From Cytophagales bacterium (GTDB taxonomy: Bacteria > Bacteroidota > Bacteroidia > Cytophagales > Cyclobacteriaceae), in the NCBI GenBank assembly GCA_024643485.1, contig JAHEMU010000204.1:1-5560 (forward strand): a stretch of DNA of 5,560 bases, in the 5' to 3' direction. The position numbers and the translations under genes were made by a program. Positions 1 through 5,560 of this stretch are shown here, piece by piece. The notes under the pieces are model-generated. The model was not told where the DNA came from, did not search any database, and saw only the letters and a list, made by a program, of their open reading frames with translations. Within the stretch, counting starts at the first letter, position 1. Every line of letters begins with the position of its first letter.

Positions 1-610
1 TTCCGGTAATGCCTAAAACGGGTATTTGATGCTCTTTTGCTTGTTTTTGGATGGATTCAAGGTGGTTTTTCAGCAAATCAGCATTATTTTCTGCTGCGGA
101 AATTACTTTTGCGATACTTTGAAAATCTTGCTTGGAGATGTTAGCAATTTCTCCGTTTAGGGTTTGAACGGTAGGGAAATCAGATTGCATCATCAAATCA
201 TTTATCATCCCTTGCAGCCCTAATTTCCTCCCGTCGTCGGGACTATAAATTTTGGTAATTCCATAGGCTTCCAATTCACTAATTTCTTCGGGTAAAATGA
301 CACCTCCACCACCTGCAAAGATTTTGATGTTAGTTGCATTTCTTTCCTTTAATAGGTCGAACATATATTTCAAATATTCGACATGCCCTCCTTGGTAGGA
401 AGTCATCGCAATCGCCTGAACATCTTCTTGAATGGCACAATTGACAATTTCTTCAACACTTCTGTCATGCCCAAGGTGAATTACCTCGCCTCCGGTAGAT
501 TGGATGATTCTCCGCATGATATTGATCGCTGCATCATGGCCGTCGAATAAACTAGCGGCAGTGACAATCCTGATTTTGTTTTTTGGCTGATATATGGAAG
601 GTTGTTGCAT
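1..610 (-). CDS. icmF: Fused isobutyryl-CoA mutase IcmF, N-terminal part (runs off the left edge)
   Basis: The visible 203 codons encode the N-terminal B12-binding domain of an IcmF-type acyl-CoA mutase, which interconverts isobutyryl-CoA and n-butyryl-CoA with adenosylcobalamin in the cytoplasm. Seen directly: 'RIVTAASLFDGHDAAINIMRR' region with D23-x-H25, H25 being the expected lower cobalt ligand; 'TSYQGGHVEY' at 70-79; glycine-rich 'FAGGGGVI' at 98-105; 'IYSPDDGR' at 121-128. After a helical linker the frame ends at 'PVLGITG' (197-203), the first residues of the Walker A loop of the MeaB-like G-protein chaperone domain; that order (B12 domain, then GTPase, then mutase barrel) distinguishes IcmF from ordinary methylmalonyl-CoA mutase, where the B12 domain is C-terminal. 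The family is about 1,100 residues, so most of the gene lies outside. ATG at 610 is the first possible start: an in-frame TAA lies at 622-620. No Shine-Dalgarno is visible. It lies 74 bases behind the hydrolase gene and could be cotranscribed. Confidence 0.93.
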   Translation of the reverse strand, partial: MQQPSIYQPKNKIRIVTAASLFDGHDAAINIMRRIIQSTGGEVIHLGHDRSVEEIVNCAIQEDVQAIAMTSYQGGHVEYLKYMFDLLKERNATNIKIFAGGGGVILPEEISELEAYGITKIYSPDDGRKLGLQGMINDLMMQSDFPTVQTLNGEIANISKQDFQSIAKVISAAENNADLLKNHLESIQKQAKEHQIPVLGITG

Positions 611-684
611 AAAAATCGGTTAGTTAAGGGGGTGTAAAATTAACCTTTTTTTTTGAACCTTGGGAACCTAATGTGGGTTCTTTC
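611..684. other. Short intergenic gap between hydrolase and icmF with GAACC repeats and a T9/A9 tract
   Basis: This 74-base gap has two GAACCT copies at 655-660 and 664-669 (9-base period), and GAACC at 664-668 faces GGTTC at 676-680, giving a 5-bp stem with a 7-base loop. A run of nine T (nine A on the coding strand) lies at 646-654. A second weak pairing, GGTTA (618-622) with TAACC (641-645), has an 18-base loop. In the direction of the flanking genes neither hairpin is followed by a U-run of terminator type (the second is followed by GATTTTT immediately before the icmF ATG, but its stem is weak). No TAnnTTTG promoter was found for icmF here; TAATTTTA is the nearest match and has no -33 partner. 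Readthrough into icmF is therefore plausible but not shown. Confidence 0.4.
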
Positions 685-1563
685 TTATTTTGACTCTTTT
701 CCTAGAAGGACGGGTAAAATTCTGTCCATCTGTTGATTTGGTAAATAATGCGAACTTCCAGTCCAGGAGATCAGATGATAACGATCACTGCCTATAAAAT
801 GTTGGGCGTATTTAGTGTTTGCTTCAAAAGGGGCAATCCAATCATCGGTACAATGTAATTGATAAACGTCTGCTTTAATATTCGTCCAATAAGATTCAAT
901 TTCTTCTAAATCTTCAGCGTGATGGAGCTTTTCGTCGTTGGCAACGTTTAAATATCGGGGCATTAAAAACCTTCCAACAAAGGAATTGATAAAAGGGTTA
1001 AACCAAAATATTTTTTCATGTTTTGGGTCAATTACCGGGGCTAATAAAATGACGCGTTCAATGCGATCTGGATATTTCCCAGCCAAACCAGCAGCAATTG
1101 GACCTCCATAGGAATAGCCAACTAAAGTCACTTCCTTGTTTTTAAATTGGCTAAGTACTTTTGATGCGGCTTCAATTTGCTCTTCTATTGTAAAGTGCTT
1201 GGAGTTTTGTAATTGATCAGAATACCCAGGGCGGTTATAGGTGACCATTTGAAATTGCTTCAATAATTCATCGTTTTTCATGTATTCTGAAAAGTCGGCC
1301 CAACTTCCAGGGGCCCCATGAATAAAAAAGAGTAGTTGTTCTTTTGAGCGATCGCCAGTTGTAATTATTTCGAGTTGTTCACCTGAAAATTCTATACTTG
1401 TGGGAATAAATGAAATACCGCTTTCATTAAAGGTATTTTCTGGTGAAGGATGAATGAATTGCATCGACCAATGTATTAACCCTAGCATTAATATCAAGAA
1501 GGAAATAAGGCCAATGCTGATCCATTTGAGTACTTTCTTATATGTTATCTTAGAGAAATTCAA
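685..1563 (-). CDS. Membrane-anchored alpha/beta hydrolase
   Basis: A 292-residue alpha/beta-hydrolase fold protein; substrate unknown. One hydrophobic helix at about 12-34, preceded by lysines (K5, K9, K10, K13), looks like an uncleaved signal anchor that would leave the enzyme on the periplasmic side. Seen in order: oxyanion-hole loop HGAPGSW (82-88), 'TYNRPGYSD' (108-116), nucleophile elbow GYSYGG (149-154) with S151 as nucleophile, probable acid D240 or D241 in 'CTDDWIAP', and H272 in 'GSSHYLP'. The catalytic set is thus complete and the gene looks intact. These features fit the lipase/esterase/epoxide-hydrolase-like superfamily, not a specific enzyme. The start is TTG, overlapping the TGA stop of the cytochrome gene by four bases (TTGA); there is no ATG or GTG upstream before an in-frame TAA at 1584-1582, and the next ATG (residue 26) would cut the membrane helix. 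Translation is probably coupled to the cytochrome gene. Confidence 0.88.
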   Translation of the reverse strand: MNFSKITYKKVLKWISIGLISFLILMLGLIHWSMQFIHPSPENTFNESGISFIPTSIEFSGEQLEIITTGDRSKEQLLFFIHGAPGSWADFSEYMKNDELLKQFQMVTYNRPGYSDQLQNSKHFTIEEQIEAASKVLSQFKNKEVTLVGYSYGGPIAAGLAGKYPDRIERVILLAPVIDPKHEKIFWFNPFINSFVGRFLMPRYLNVANDEKLHHAEDLEEIESYWTNIKADVYQLHCTDDWIAPFEANTKYAQHFIGSDRYHLISWTGSSHYLPNQQMDRILPVLLGKESK

Positions 1564-3689
1564 TGCTTTAGGGCTTGTTGCTTAGCTATTATTCGTTTTT
1601 TTGATTCTATTAATAAAGCGGAGGTGGGGAAGTGAATCAGACCCTTATTTACTTGATTCAAAGATAGCATTAAATTATTCTGCTGTTCGTAAAATAGTCC
1701 AAAATTATACCAGCCTCTTTCTTGATTTGGGTTGATCGTTAAGGATTGCCCGAAAGCCTTTTCTGCCAAGGGTAAAGCGCCCTCCTGAACGAATAGTAAT
1801 GCTTTTGAGTAGTATGCTTGCCAATTTTTCGCGTCGAGTGAAAGGGTGATGTCGAGTTCTTTTTGGGCTTCAGGTAAACGATTTAGCTGACTGTAAATCC
1901 TGGCTAGATTCTCTCTGGCGTCGTGAAGCATAGTATCCATTTTTAACGCACGTTGGAAATAAAAGAGGGCATTGTTGGTGTCAGATATTCGATAATAATA
2001 GGTGGCTAATTGCATGTTTCCTCCGGGGAAATCTAAACGACTTTCCATGCTTTTTTTCCATTCGTTTTGAGCTTTTAGAAATTCTGAAATATTGTTTGAA
2101 GGAAATTGCTCTTTGGGAATGTCGGTTAATAATTCAGCGGCCATCATTCGAACGGCTAAGGAAGGGTCTCGCAAAAGAGGTAAAACAGCCACGTATTTTT
2201 CTTGTGCAGGAAGCCTGAATAAGGCTTTTACACTATAATGCCGAATTAAAGAGGAGGTATCCAAAAGTGCTTTTATCAAATAATCAACCGATTTTTTAGT
2301 TGGAATTTCACCTAAATAATAGGCCGCTGTGGCCCTGGCAATTTCAGGTTGTACTTTGTTATTTAATAGGGAGCCCAGTGCGTCAACTGCGGCAGTATTC
2401 CGGTTTCTTCCCTCTAATAAATCATCAGAAAAGTGGTAAGCTCTTTTTGTGCCATACCAGTGGTTGATGCTCTCCTCGGCCCAGCTAGCATTTTTATCAG
2501 TATGGCATTCATTGCATGCATTTGGTGTTCCATATTTGGAAGATTGATCTGGTCGGGGAATTCGGAAGCTGTGATCCCTGCGGAAATCTATTCCCATATA
2601 GTTTTTACCAGTCATGTGGCAGCTGATACATAGTTGAGCCTCCGCGGATGTATGATGGGAATGATTTTCAGAAGAGTAAGAGGGTTTGTGACATTGCAAA
2701 CACAAATCATTTCCTTCTTTTTTCAGTTTTAAAGAATGTGAATTGTGACAATCTGAACATTTTACGCCGTTGTGATACATTTTACTTTGAATGAAAGAGC
2801 CGTAAACGTACACTTCATCGGATATTTGCCCGTCGCCATGATATAATCCATCTGATAATATTTCAGGAATAAAAAAGTCAGACATATTACCATAAAACGA
2901 GATGGAATCCGTGAGATTGGTTTTTCGAGAATGGCAAGTTGCGCAAGTTCGTGCTAATTGTTGGTGGGAAGTTTTTGAGTTCACCAATACAGCTCCTGGC
3001 AAAGAGGACTCTCCTTTATTCATGCTTTCAACGTGAATGGCGGCATTCCCGTGGCAACTGATGCAAGTTACCCCCACTTCATCGTATTGAGAGTGGTATT
3101 GGTCATTTGATGCGTCGTAATTTTTGCGGTAATTCGTGGTGTGGCATTCCGCGCACATGGTATTCCAATTCATTCCTGAACGAGTCCAATGTAGCCAATC
3201 CTCTGGGATAATTTTTTGATTAGAATATAGATCGTACCATTGGTTTTCTTGAGTATCCCAGGCAATTCTCAACGCTTGAATTTTTCCATTTGGGAATGCG
3301 ACTAAATATTGTTGAAGCGGAGTAAACCCAAAAGTATGTATAATTTCTAGGGTGTCACCTTCCGATTTAAGGTCGTCGGTAAATACAAAAAACCGATTTT
3401 CTTTCTTGAAAAAGGACCATTTTTTTTCCGCGAATGTTAAAATTTGGCCATTAAAGCTGCCAGATACCGTAGAATCGTTCATGGGTAGCATGGCTTTTGC
3501 GTGGTGAGACTCGCTCCATTGTTTTACTTCAGCAGCATGGCATTGGATACAGGCCTTCTCATCAACATATTTATGGTTTGTTGTGGTGCTACTTACCTTT
3601 AAATCACTTTCAGGCGGGGAGCAGCAGAATAAATTCAGAAATAGAACTCCTAATAGCCCTTTAATTAATGGTGATTTTATTTTGCTCAT
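1560..3689 (-). CDS. Exported octaheme c-type cytochrome with HEAT-like and TPR repeats
   Basis: A 709-residue exported multiheme cytochrome of unknown electron donor and acceptor. The N-terminus has lysines K3, K5, K10 and a hydrophobic stretch 11-21 ending in Cys22-Cys23, suggesting a lipoprotein signal, although 'NLFCC' is not a canonical lipobox. Eight CxxCH haem-attachment motifs start at C47, C179, C209, C249, C311, C330, C354 and C392. The first ('ACIQCHAAEVKQW...SHHAKAM') resembles the cytochrome c554 family. Many spare histidines (62, 63, 118, 315-318 area, 343-346, 373) could be distal ligands. Residues about 430-525 form three HEAT-like helix pairs ('ARATAAYYLGEIP', 'IRHYSVKALFRLP', 'VRMMAAELLTDIP'); about 556-705 hold roughly four TPRs ('NALFYFQRALKMD', 'AQKELDITLSLDA', 'AEKAFGQSLTINP'). 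I recall this cytochrome-HEAT-TPR order, including 'TPNACNECHTDKNASWAEE' before a 'WYG', from widespread database proteins annotated only as TPR proteins; no function is known to me. Start ATG at 3689 overlaps the upstream gene by 29 bases, indicating one operon. No haem motif is damaged. Confidence 0.9.
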   Translation of the reverse strand: MSKIKSPLIKGLLGVLFLNLFCCSPPESDLKVSSTTTNHKYVDEKACIQCHAAEVKQWSESHHAKAMLPMNDSTVSGSFNGQILTFAEKKWSFFKKENRFFVFTDDLKSEGDTLEIIHTFGFTPLQQYLVAFPNGKIQALRIAWDTQENQWYDLYSNQKIIPEDWLHWTRSGMNWNTMCAECHTTNYRKNYDASNDQYHSQYDEVGVTCISCHGNAAIHVESMNKGESSLPGAVLVNSKTSHQQLARTCATCHSRKTNLTDSISFYGNMSDFFIPEILSDGLYHGDGQISDEVYVYGSFIQSKMYHNGVKCSDCHNSHSLKLKKEGNDLCLQCHKPSYSSENHSHHTSAEAQLCISCHMTGKNYMGIDFRRDHSFRIPRPDQSSKYGTPNACNECHTDKNASWAEESINHWYGTKRAYHFSDDLLEGRNRNTAAVDALGSLLNNKVQPEIARATAAYYLGEIPTKKSVDYLIKALLDTSSLIRHYSVKALFRLPAQEKYVAVLPLLRDPSLAVRMMAAELLTDIPKEQFPSNNISEFLKAQNEWKKSMESRLDFPGGNMQLATYYYRISDTNNALFYFQRALKMDTMLHDARENLARIYSQLNRLPEAQKELDITLSLDAKNWQAYYSKALLFVQEGALPLAEKAFGQSLTINPNQERGWYNFGLFYEQQNNLMLSLNQVNKGLIHFPTSALLIESKKRIIAKQQALKH
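3661..3689 (-). other. 29-base overlap between helical-protein and cytochrome genes
   Basis: The last nine codons and TAA of the helical-protein gene share bases with the first codons of the cytochrome gene in another frame. The cytochrome ATG at 3689 is the only sensible start: the next in-frame Met is residue 67, beyond the signal sequence and first haem motif. Ribosomes finishing the upstream gene would unwind the downstream start, so translational coupling is likely. Upstream of the ATG is only a weak purine stretch (AAAAAGAA), typical of a phylum that rarely uses Shine-Dalgarno pairing. Confidence 0.75.
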
Positions 3690-5232
3690 TGATTCTTTTT
3701 ATGGCTTTATCGTGAATGATTTCTCCTACTTTTTTTGATTCGATTTTACTCTCCAACCAGCTGATAATATCGAAGTAAATAAAGGCTCTTTTTTCGTAAG
3801 GCTTATCTCTTAATGTTAATAATTGCGTTCGAAGATCCTTAAATTTATGGGAAATATCCTCATCGATTTTTGTGTTATTAAGTCCCTTTAGAAAGCGAAG
3901 GATGTATTGTTGATACATTCTCAAATCGTATTTTTTAGCTAAAAAACGATAGGTGGAGCGTATGTAGTAGTCAATAACATCCATATTTTCCAGTTCATAG
4001 TGGGCTACTAGATTTAAAATTCTCGCAAAACAGTGGATGTCTCGACGGATATCAACTTGGGTTAACCCAATAATTTTATTTAACCATATAATGGTTTGGT
4101 GATAGTCGGAATTTCCAAAATAGATACAGGCGATTTTATAATAGAAAATAATCGTAGTGTGAGGGTCAACACTTTCAATAAAGGAATACAACTCACCTTT
4201 CATTCCCTGAATCATATTCACGCCAGACTGAAAATCACCCAAAAGCATGTAGCGGTTTAATTCATGTAAATAATAGTATTTATAGAGTTTTGTATTGATA
4301 TCTTCATTTAATACAATTCCTGGAATTTTCGGGATGTCTTGGATTTTATTTACTGTTTCAATAAACTCATTGTATTTGCTGAGTTTGCTTTGAGCGATGG
4401 ATAATTTATTCAGCGCTTGAATGTAAAAATCTGTTTTACTTAGAATTAAGGACGGGTTTGAGGTAAATAATTCGTACAGTTTTTTCGCTTCATTATAACC
4501 ACTCTGAAAGTCTTGGATAAAGAAGAAATACCCTATAAAAAGGTTGTAGAGATGGATTTTTTCAAGATCGGAGAGGACGGTCTCGTTGTATTCGGGCATG
4601 TTTTTATTTAAATAGGCCTCTATAGCCCGGTGGTCCCTTTTGTCGCGAATAAACCCTACCTTTTTATACAGAGAGTTTAATTTGGATTCTAGGTTTGACA
4701 ATAAGTTAACCCGATTGATTTTCTCATTCAAGGAGGTTACTTCTGCAACTATGGCGTTTACACGTTTTTGATTTTCATTATCAATGATGTAAGAGAGAAT
4801 TCTTTTTTCTAATCGGCTTATTTCTAATAGTAATTCTAAGTTATCATGTTTTGTTGCCGCTTTTTTGGCCTTTTTAAGTTGGGAATAGGCTTGGTTATAT
4901 AGCGATCTGTCAATGAGTAATTGAGCGAAATCGATGTGTTTCCTGATATTAATGTCTATGATTTTGCCATCGTGATATAATCGAAGAGACTCCAAGATGT
5001 GTTTATACAACTCGGCTTTCATATTGGAGAGTTGTTGTGGGTTAAAGTCGGGGTTTTCGGAAAGTATTTTATCTTCGTTATACTTTTCTTGATTGCTCAA
5101 TGCATCAAAAAATTTAGTTACTTTAGTGTCTTCATACCCTCCTCGCTGAGCGTAAATTTTGTAGTAGCGTTTTTCGTTTTTACTCAACGATTTCACTAGG
5201 TTAAATAGCGCGATGGATTTATCTCTGGGCAT
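3661..5232 (-). CDS. Conserved helical (TPR-like) protein of unknown function
   Basis: A 523-residue protein I cannot name. It has no signal peptide or convincing membrane helix, so it is probably cytoplasmic. The sequence is rich in Lys, Leu, Ile, Asn and Tyr and appears almost entirely alpha-helical, with degenerate helix-turn-helix pairs of TPR type: about 100-130 ('IDFAQLLIDRSLYNQAYSQL'), 228-258 ('LYNLFIGYFFFIQDFQSGYN'), 328-350 and 361-390 ('FYYKIACIYFGNSDYHQTII'). The N-terminal 'LVKSLSKNEKRYYKIYAQ' followed by 'FFDAL', 'YNEDKIL' and 'AELYKHILESLRLYH' resembles uncharacterised Bacteroidota proteins I have seen, but no activity is known to me, and no catalytic or DNA-binding motif is evident. 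It is the first gene of the leftward unit, with a -7 element 27-34 bases upstream of its ATG. Its 3' end overlaps the cytochrome start by 29 bases, so a role in making, assembling or controlling the cytochrome is possible but is inference. Confidence 0.8.
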   Translation of the reverse strand: MPRDKSIALFNLVKSLSKNEKRYYKIYAQRGGYEDTKVTKFFDALSNQEKYNEDKILSENPDFNPQQLSNMKAELYKHILESLRLYHDGKIIDINIRKHIDFAQLLIDRSLYNQAYSQLKKAKKAATKHDNLELLLEISRLEKRILSYIIDNENQKRVNAIVAEVTSLNEKINRVNLLSNLESKLNSLYKKVGFIRDKRDHRAIEAYLNKNMPEYNETVLSDLEKIHLYNLFIGYFFFIQDFQSGYNEAKKLYELFTSNPSLILSKTDFYIQALNKLSIAQSKLSKYNEFIETVNKIQDIPKIPGIVLNEDINTKLYKYYYLHELNRYMLLGDFQSGVNMIQGMKGELYSFIESVDPHTTIIFYYKIACIYFGNSDYHQTIIWLNKIIGLTQVDIRRDIHCFARILNLVAHYELENMDVIDYYIRSTYRFLAKKYDLRMYQQYILRFLKGLNNTKIDEDISHKFKDLRTQLLTLRDKPYEKRAFIYFDIISWLESKIESKKVGEIIHDKAIKRINEQNKITIN

Positions 5233-5238
5233 CGTAAT

Positions 5239-5266
5239 TATATTTGGCTAAATCATATCAAATATA
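5239..5266. repeat. Perfect 8-base inverted repeat in the divergent promoter region
   Basis: TATATTTG at 5239-5246 faces CAAATATA at 5259-5266 across a 12-base spacer. Each arm read outward-in is a perfect TAnnTTTG -7 element; the right arm is the likely promoter of the leftward operon. The centre-to-centre distance is 20 bases, about two helical turns, which is a geometry used by dimeric repressors, but AT-rich sequence makes chance occurrence quite possible. Confidence 0.45.
5259..5266 (-). promoter_or_regulatory. Probable -7 promoter element for the leftward operon
   Basis: On the minus strand the bases read TATATTTG, an exact match to the Bacteroidota -7 consensus TAnnTTTG, ending 27 bases before the ATG at 5232. 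Transcription would begin around 5250, leaving a leader of about 20 bases. No TTG is present 17-23 bases upstream for a -33 element, so the promoter may be weak or activator-dependent. It would serve the helical protein, cytochrome and hydrolase, and possibly icmF. Confidence 0.5.
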
Positions 5267-5322
5267 GTAATTTTAAACAGTTTGAAATATTTGACTACGT
5301 AAAAATATTCATTTTTTGTTTC

Positions 5323-5351
5323 TTGTAGGGCCGCTCCTTATAATAGCTTTG
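5323..5351 (+). promoter_or_regulatory. Probable promoter of leuA
   Basis: TTG at 5323-5325 and TAGCTTTG at 5344-5351 are separated by 18 bases, fitting the Bacteroidota pattern TTG-N17-23-TAnnTTTG. Transcription would start near 5357-5360, giving a leader of roughly 20 bases before the ATG at 5380. That leader is too short for an attenuator or leader peptide, so any leucine control would have to act elsewhere. A fuller TTTG at 5315-5318 is 25 bases away, outside the usual spacing. Confidence 0.6.
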
Positions 5352-5379
5352 GAATTTAATTTACCTAACTGGCCTTAAA

Positions 5380-5560
5380 ATGAAAGACGATCGCATCTAT
5401 ATTTTTGACACTACTTTAAGAGACGGAGAGCAAGTTCCGGGCTGTAAGCTAAATACGGAACAGAAAGTTAGGATAGCTTTAGCGCTTGAAGAATTGGGTG
5501 TGGATATAATTGAGGCGGGATTCCCTGTGTCTAGTCCTGGAGATTTTAAAAGTGTAGAAG
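5380..5560 (+). CDS. leuA: 2-isopropylmalate synthase, N-terminal part (runs off the right edge)
   Basis: The 60 visible codons begin the catalytic TIM barrel of 2-isopropylmalate synthase, which condenses acetyl-CoA with 2-oxoisovalerate in the first committed step of leucine synthesis in the cytoplasm. Seen: 'IFDTTLRDGEQ' (8-18), the family signature carrying catalytic R14 and metal ligand D15, then 'LGVDIIEAGFPVSSPGDF' (39-56), typical of LeuA. Homocitrate synthase and citramalate synthase share the first motif; the 'EAGFPVSSPGDF' wording favours LeuA, but a LeuA-like relative cannot be fully excluded from one eighth of the protein. The ATG is preceded by TTAAA and no Shine-Dalgarno. The gene is divergent from the cytochrome unit and has its own promoter, so it is likely the start of a rightward leucine operon. 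Confidence 0.9.
   Translation, partial: MKDDRIYIFDTTLRDGEQVPGCKLNTEQKVRIALALEELGVDIIEAGFPVSSPGDFKSVE

Noticed and set aside
1..610. Ordinary methylmalonyl-CoA mutase small or large subunit
   Set aside because: The B12-binding domain is at the N-terminus and leads straight into a Walker A loop beginning 'GITG', which is the IcmF domain order.
611..684. Cobalamin riboswitch before icmF
   Set aside because: The gap is only 74 bases, much shorter than such an element, and no conserved B12-box-like sequence was seen.
664..690. Hairpin followed by TTTCTTATTTT, looking like a plus-strand terminator
   Set aside because: No plus-strand gene precedes it, the stem is only 5 bp, and the T-rich tail is partly the complement of Lys codons at the hydrolase C-terminus.
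2433..2633. 66-codon plus-strand open frame opposite the cytochrome gene
   Set aside because: It lies wholly inside the eighth and seventh haem-motif region of the cytochrome on the other strand; the product resembles no family and the antisense cysteines come from CxxCH codons.
1560..3689. Octaheme nitrite or hydroxylamine/tetrathionate reductase
   Set aside because: All eight motifs are standard CxxCH with no CxxCK or crosslinking Tyr motif evident, and the C-terminal half is repeats; nothing supports a named reductase.
4999..5199. 66-codon plus-strand open frame with hydrophobic product
   Set aside because: It is the antisense of the Lys/Asn/Glu-rich start of the helical protein; complementing such codons gives Phe/Leu/Ile automatically. 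No promoter or start signal.
5352..5379. Leucine attenuator or leader peptide before leuA
   Set aside because: The predicted leader is about 20 bases with no ATG and no run of Leu codons, so there is no room for one.

Overview
The window looks like ordinary chromosome from a member of the Bacteroidota (Cytophagia or Flavobacteriia-like). Reasons: AT-rich coding sequence, no clear Shine-Dalgarno sequences before any start, -7 promoter elements of the Bacteroidota form TAnnTTTG in the one divergent intergenic region, and a leuA N-terminus with the 'GEQVPGCKLNTEQK' wording I associate with this phylum. The assignment is inference; no search was run.

Layout: four genes run leftward (minus strand) and one starts rightward. 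Reading in the direction of transcription from the divergent region (5233-5379), the minus-strand run is: a 523-residue all-helical cytoplasmic protein of unknown function (5232-3661); an exported octaheme c-type cytochrome with C-terminal HEAT-like and TPR repeats (3689-1560); a membrane-anchored alpha/beta hydrolase starting at TTG (1563-685); then, after a 74-base gap, the N-terminal third or less of fused isobutyryl-CoA mutase IcmF (610 to the left edge). The first three genes overlap each other by 29 and 4 bases, so they are almost certainly one transcription unit with coupled translation. On the plus strand the first 60 codons of 2-isopropylmalate synthase (leuA) begin at 5380 behind a good Bacteroidota-type promoter.

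How they may work together: the octaheme cytochrome is the centrepiece of the overlapping three-gene unit, probably attached to a membrane on the periplasmic side or outer membrane. The hydrolase is anchored with its catalytic domain probably outside the cytoplasm, so the two products could share a compartment. The 523-residue protein lacks any export signal and presumably acts inside the cell. No substrate, redox partner or pathway can be read from the sequence. IcmF (branched/straight C4 acyl-CoA isomerisation) and LeuA (leucine synthesis) are metabolic neighbours whose link to the cytochrome unit is unproven.

No mobile element, CRISPR array, RNA gene, riboswitch or broken gene was seen. 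The most notable items are the octaheme-HEAT-TPR fusion, its tight coupling to two poorly characterised partners, and an 8-base perfect inverted repeat made of two facing -7 elements in the divergent promoter region.
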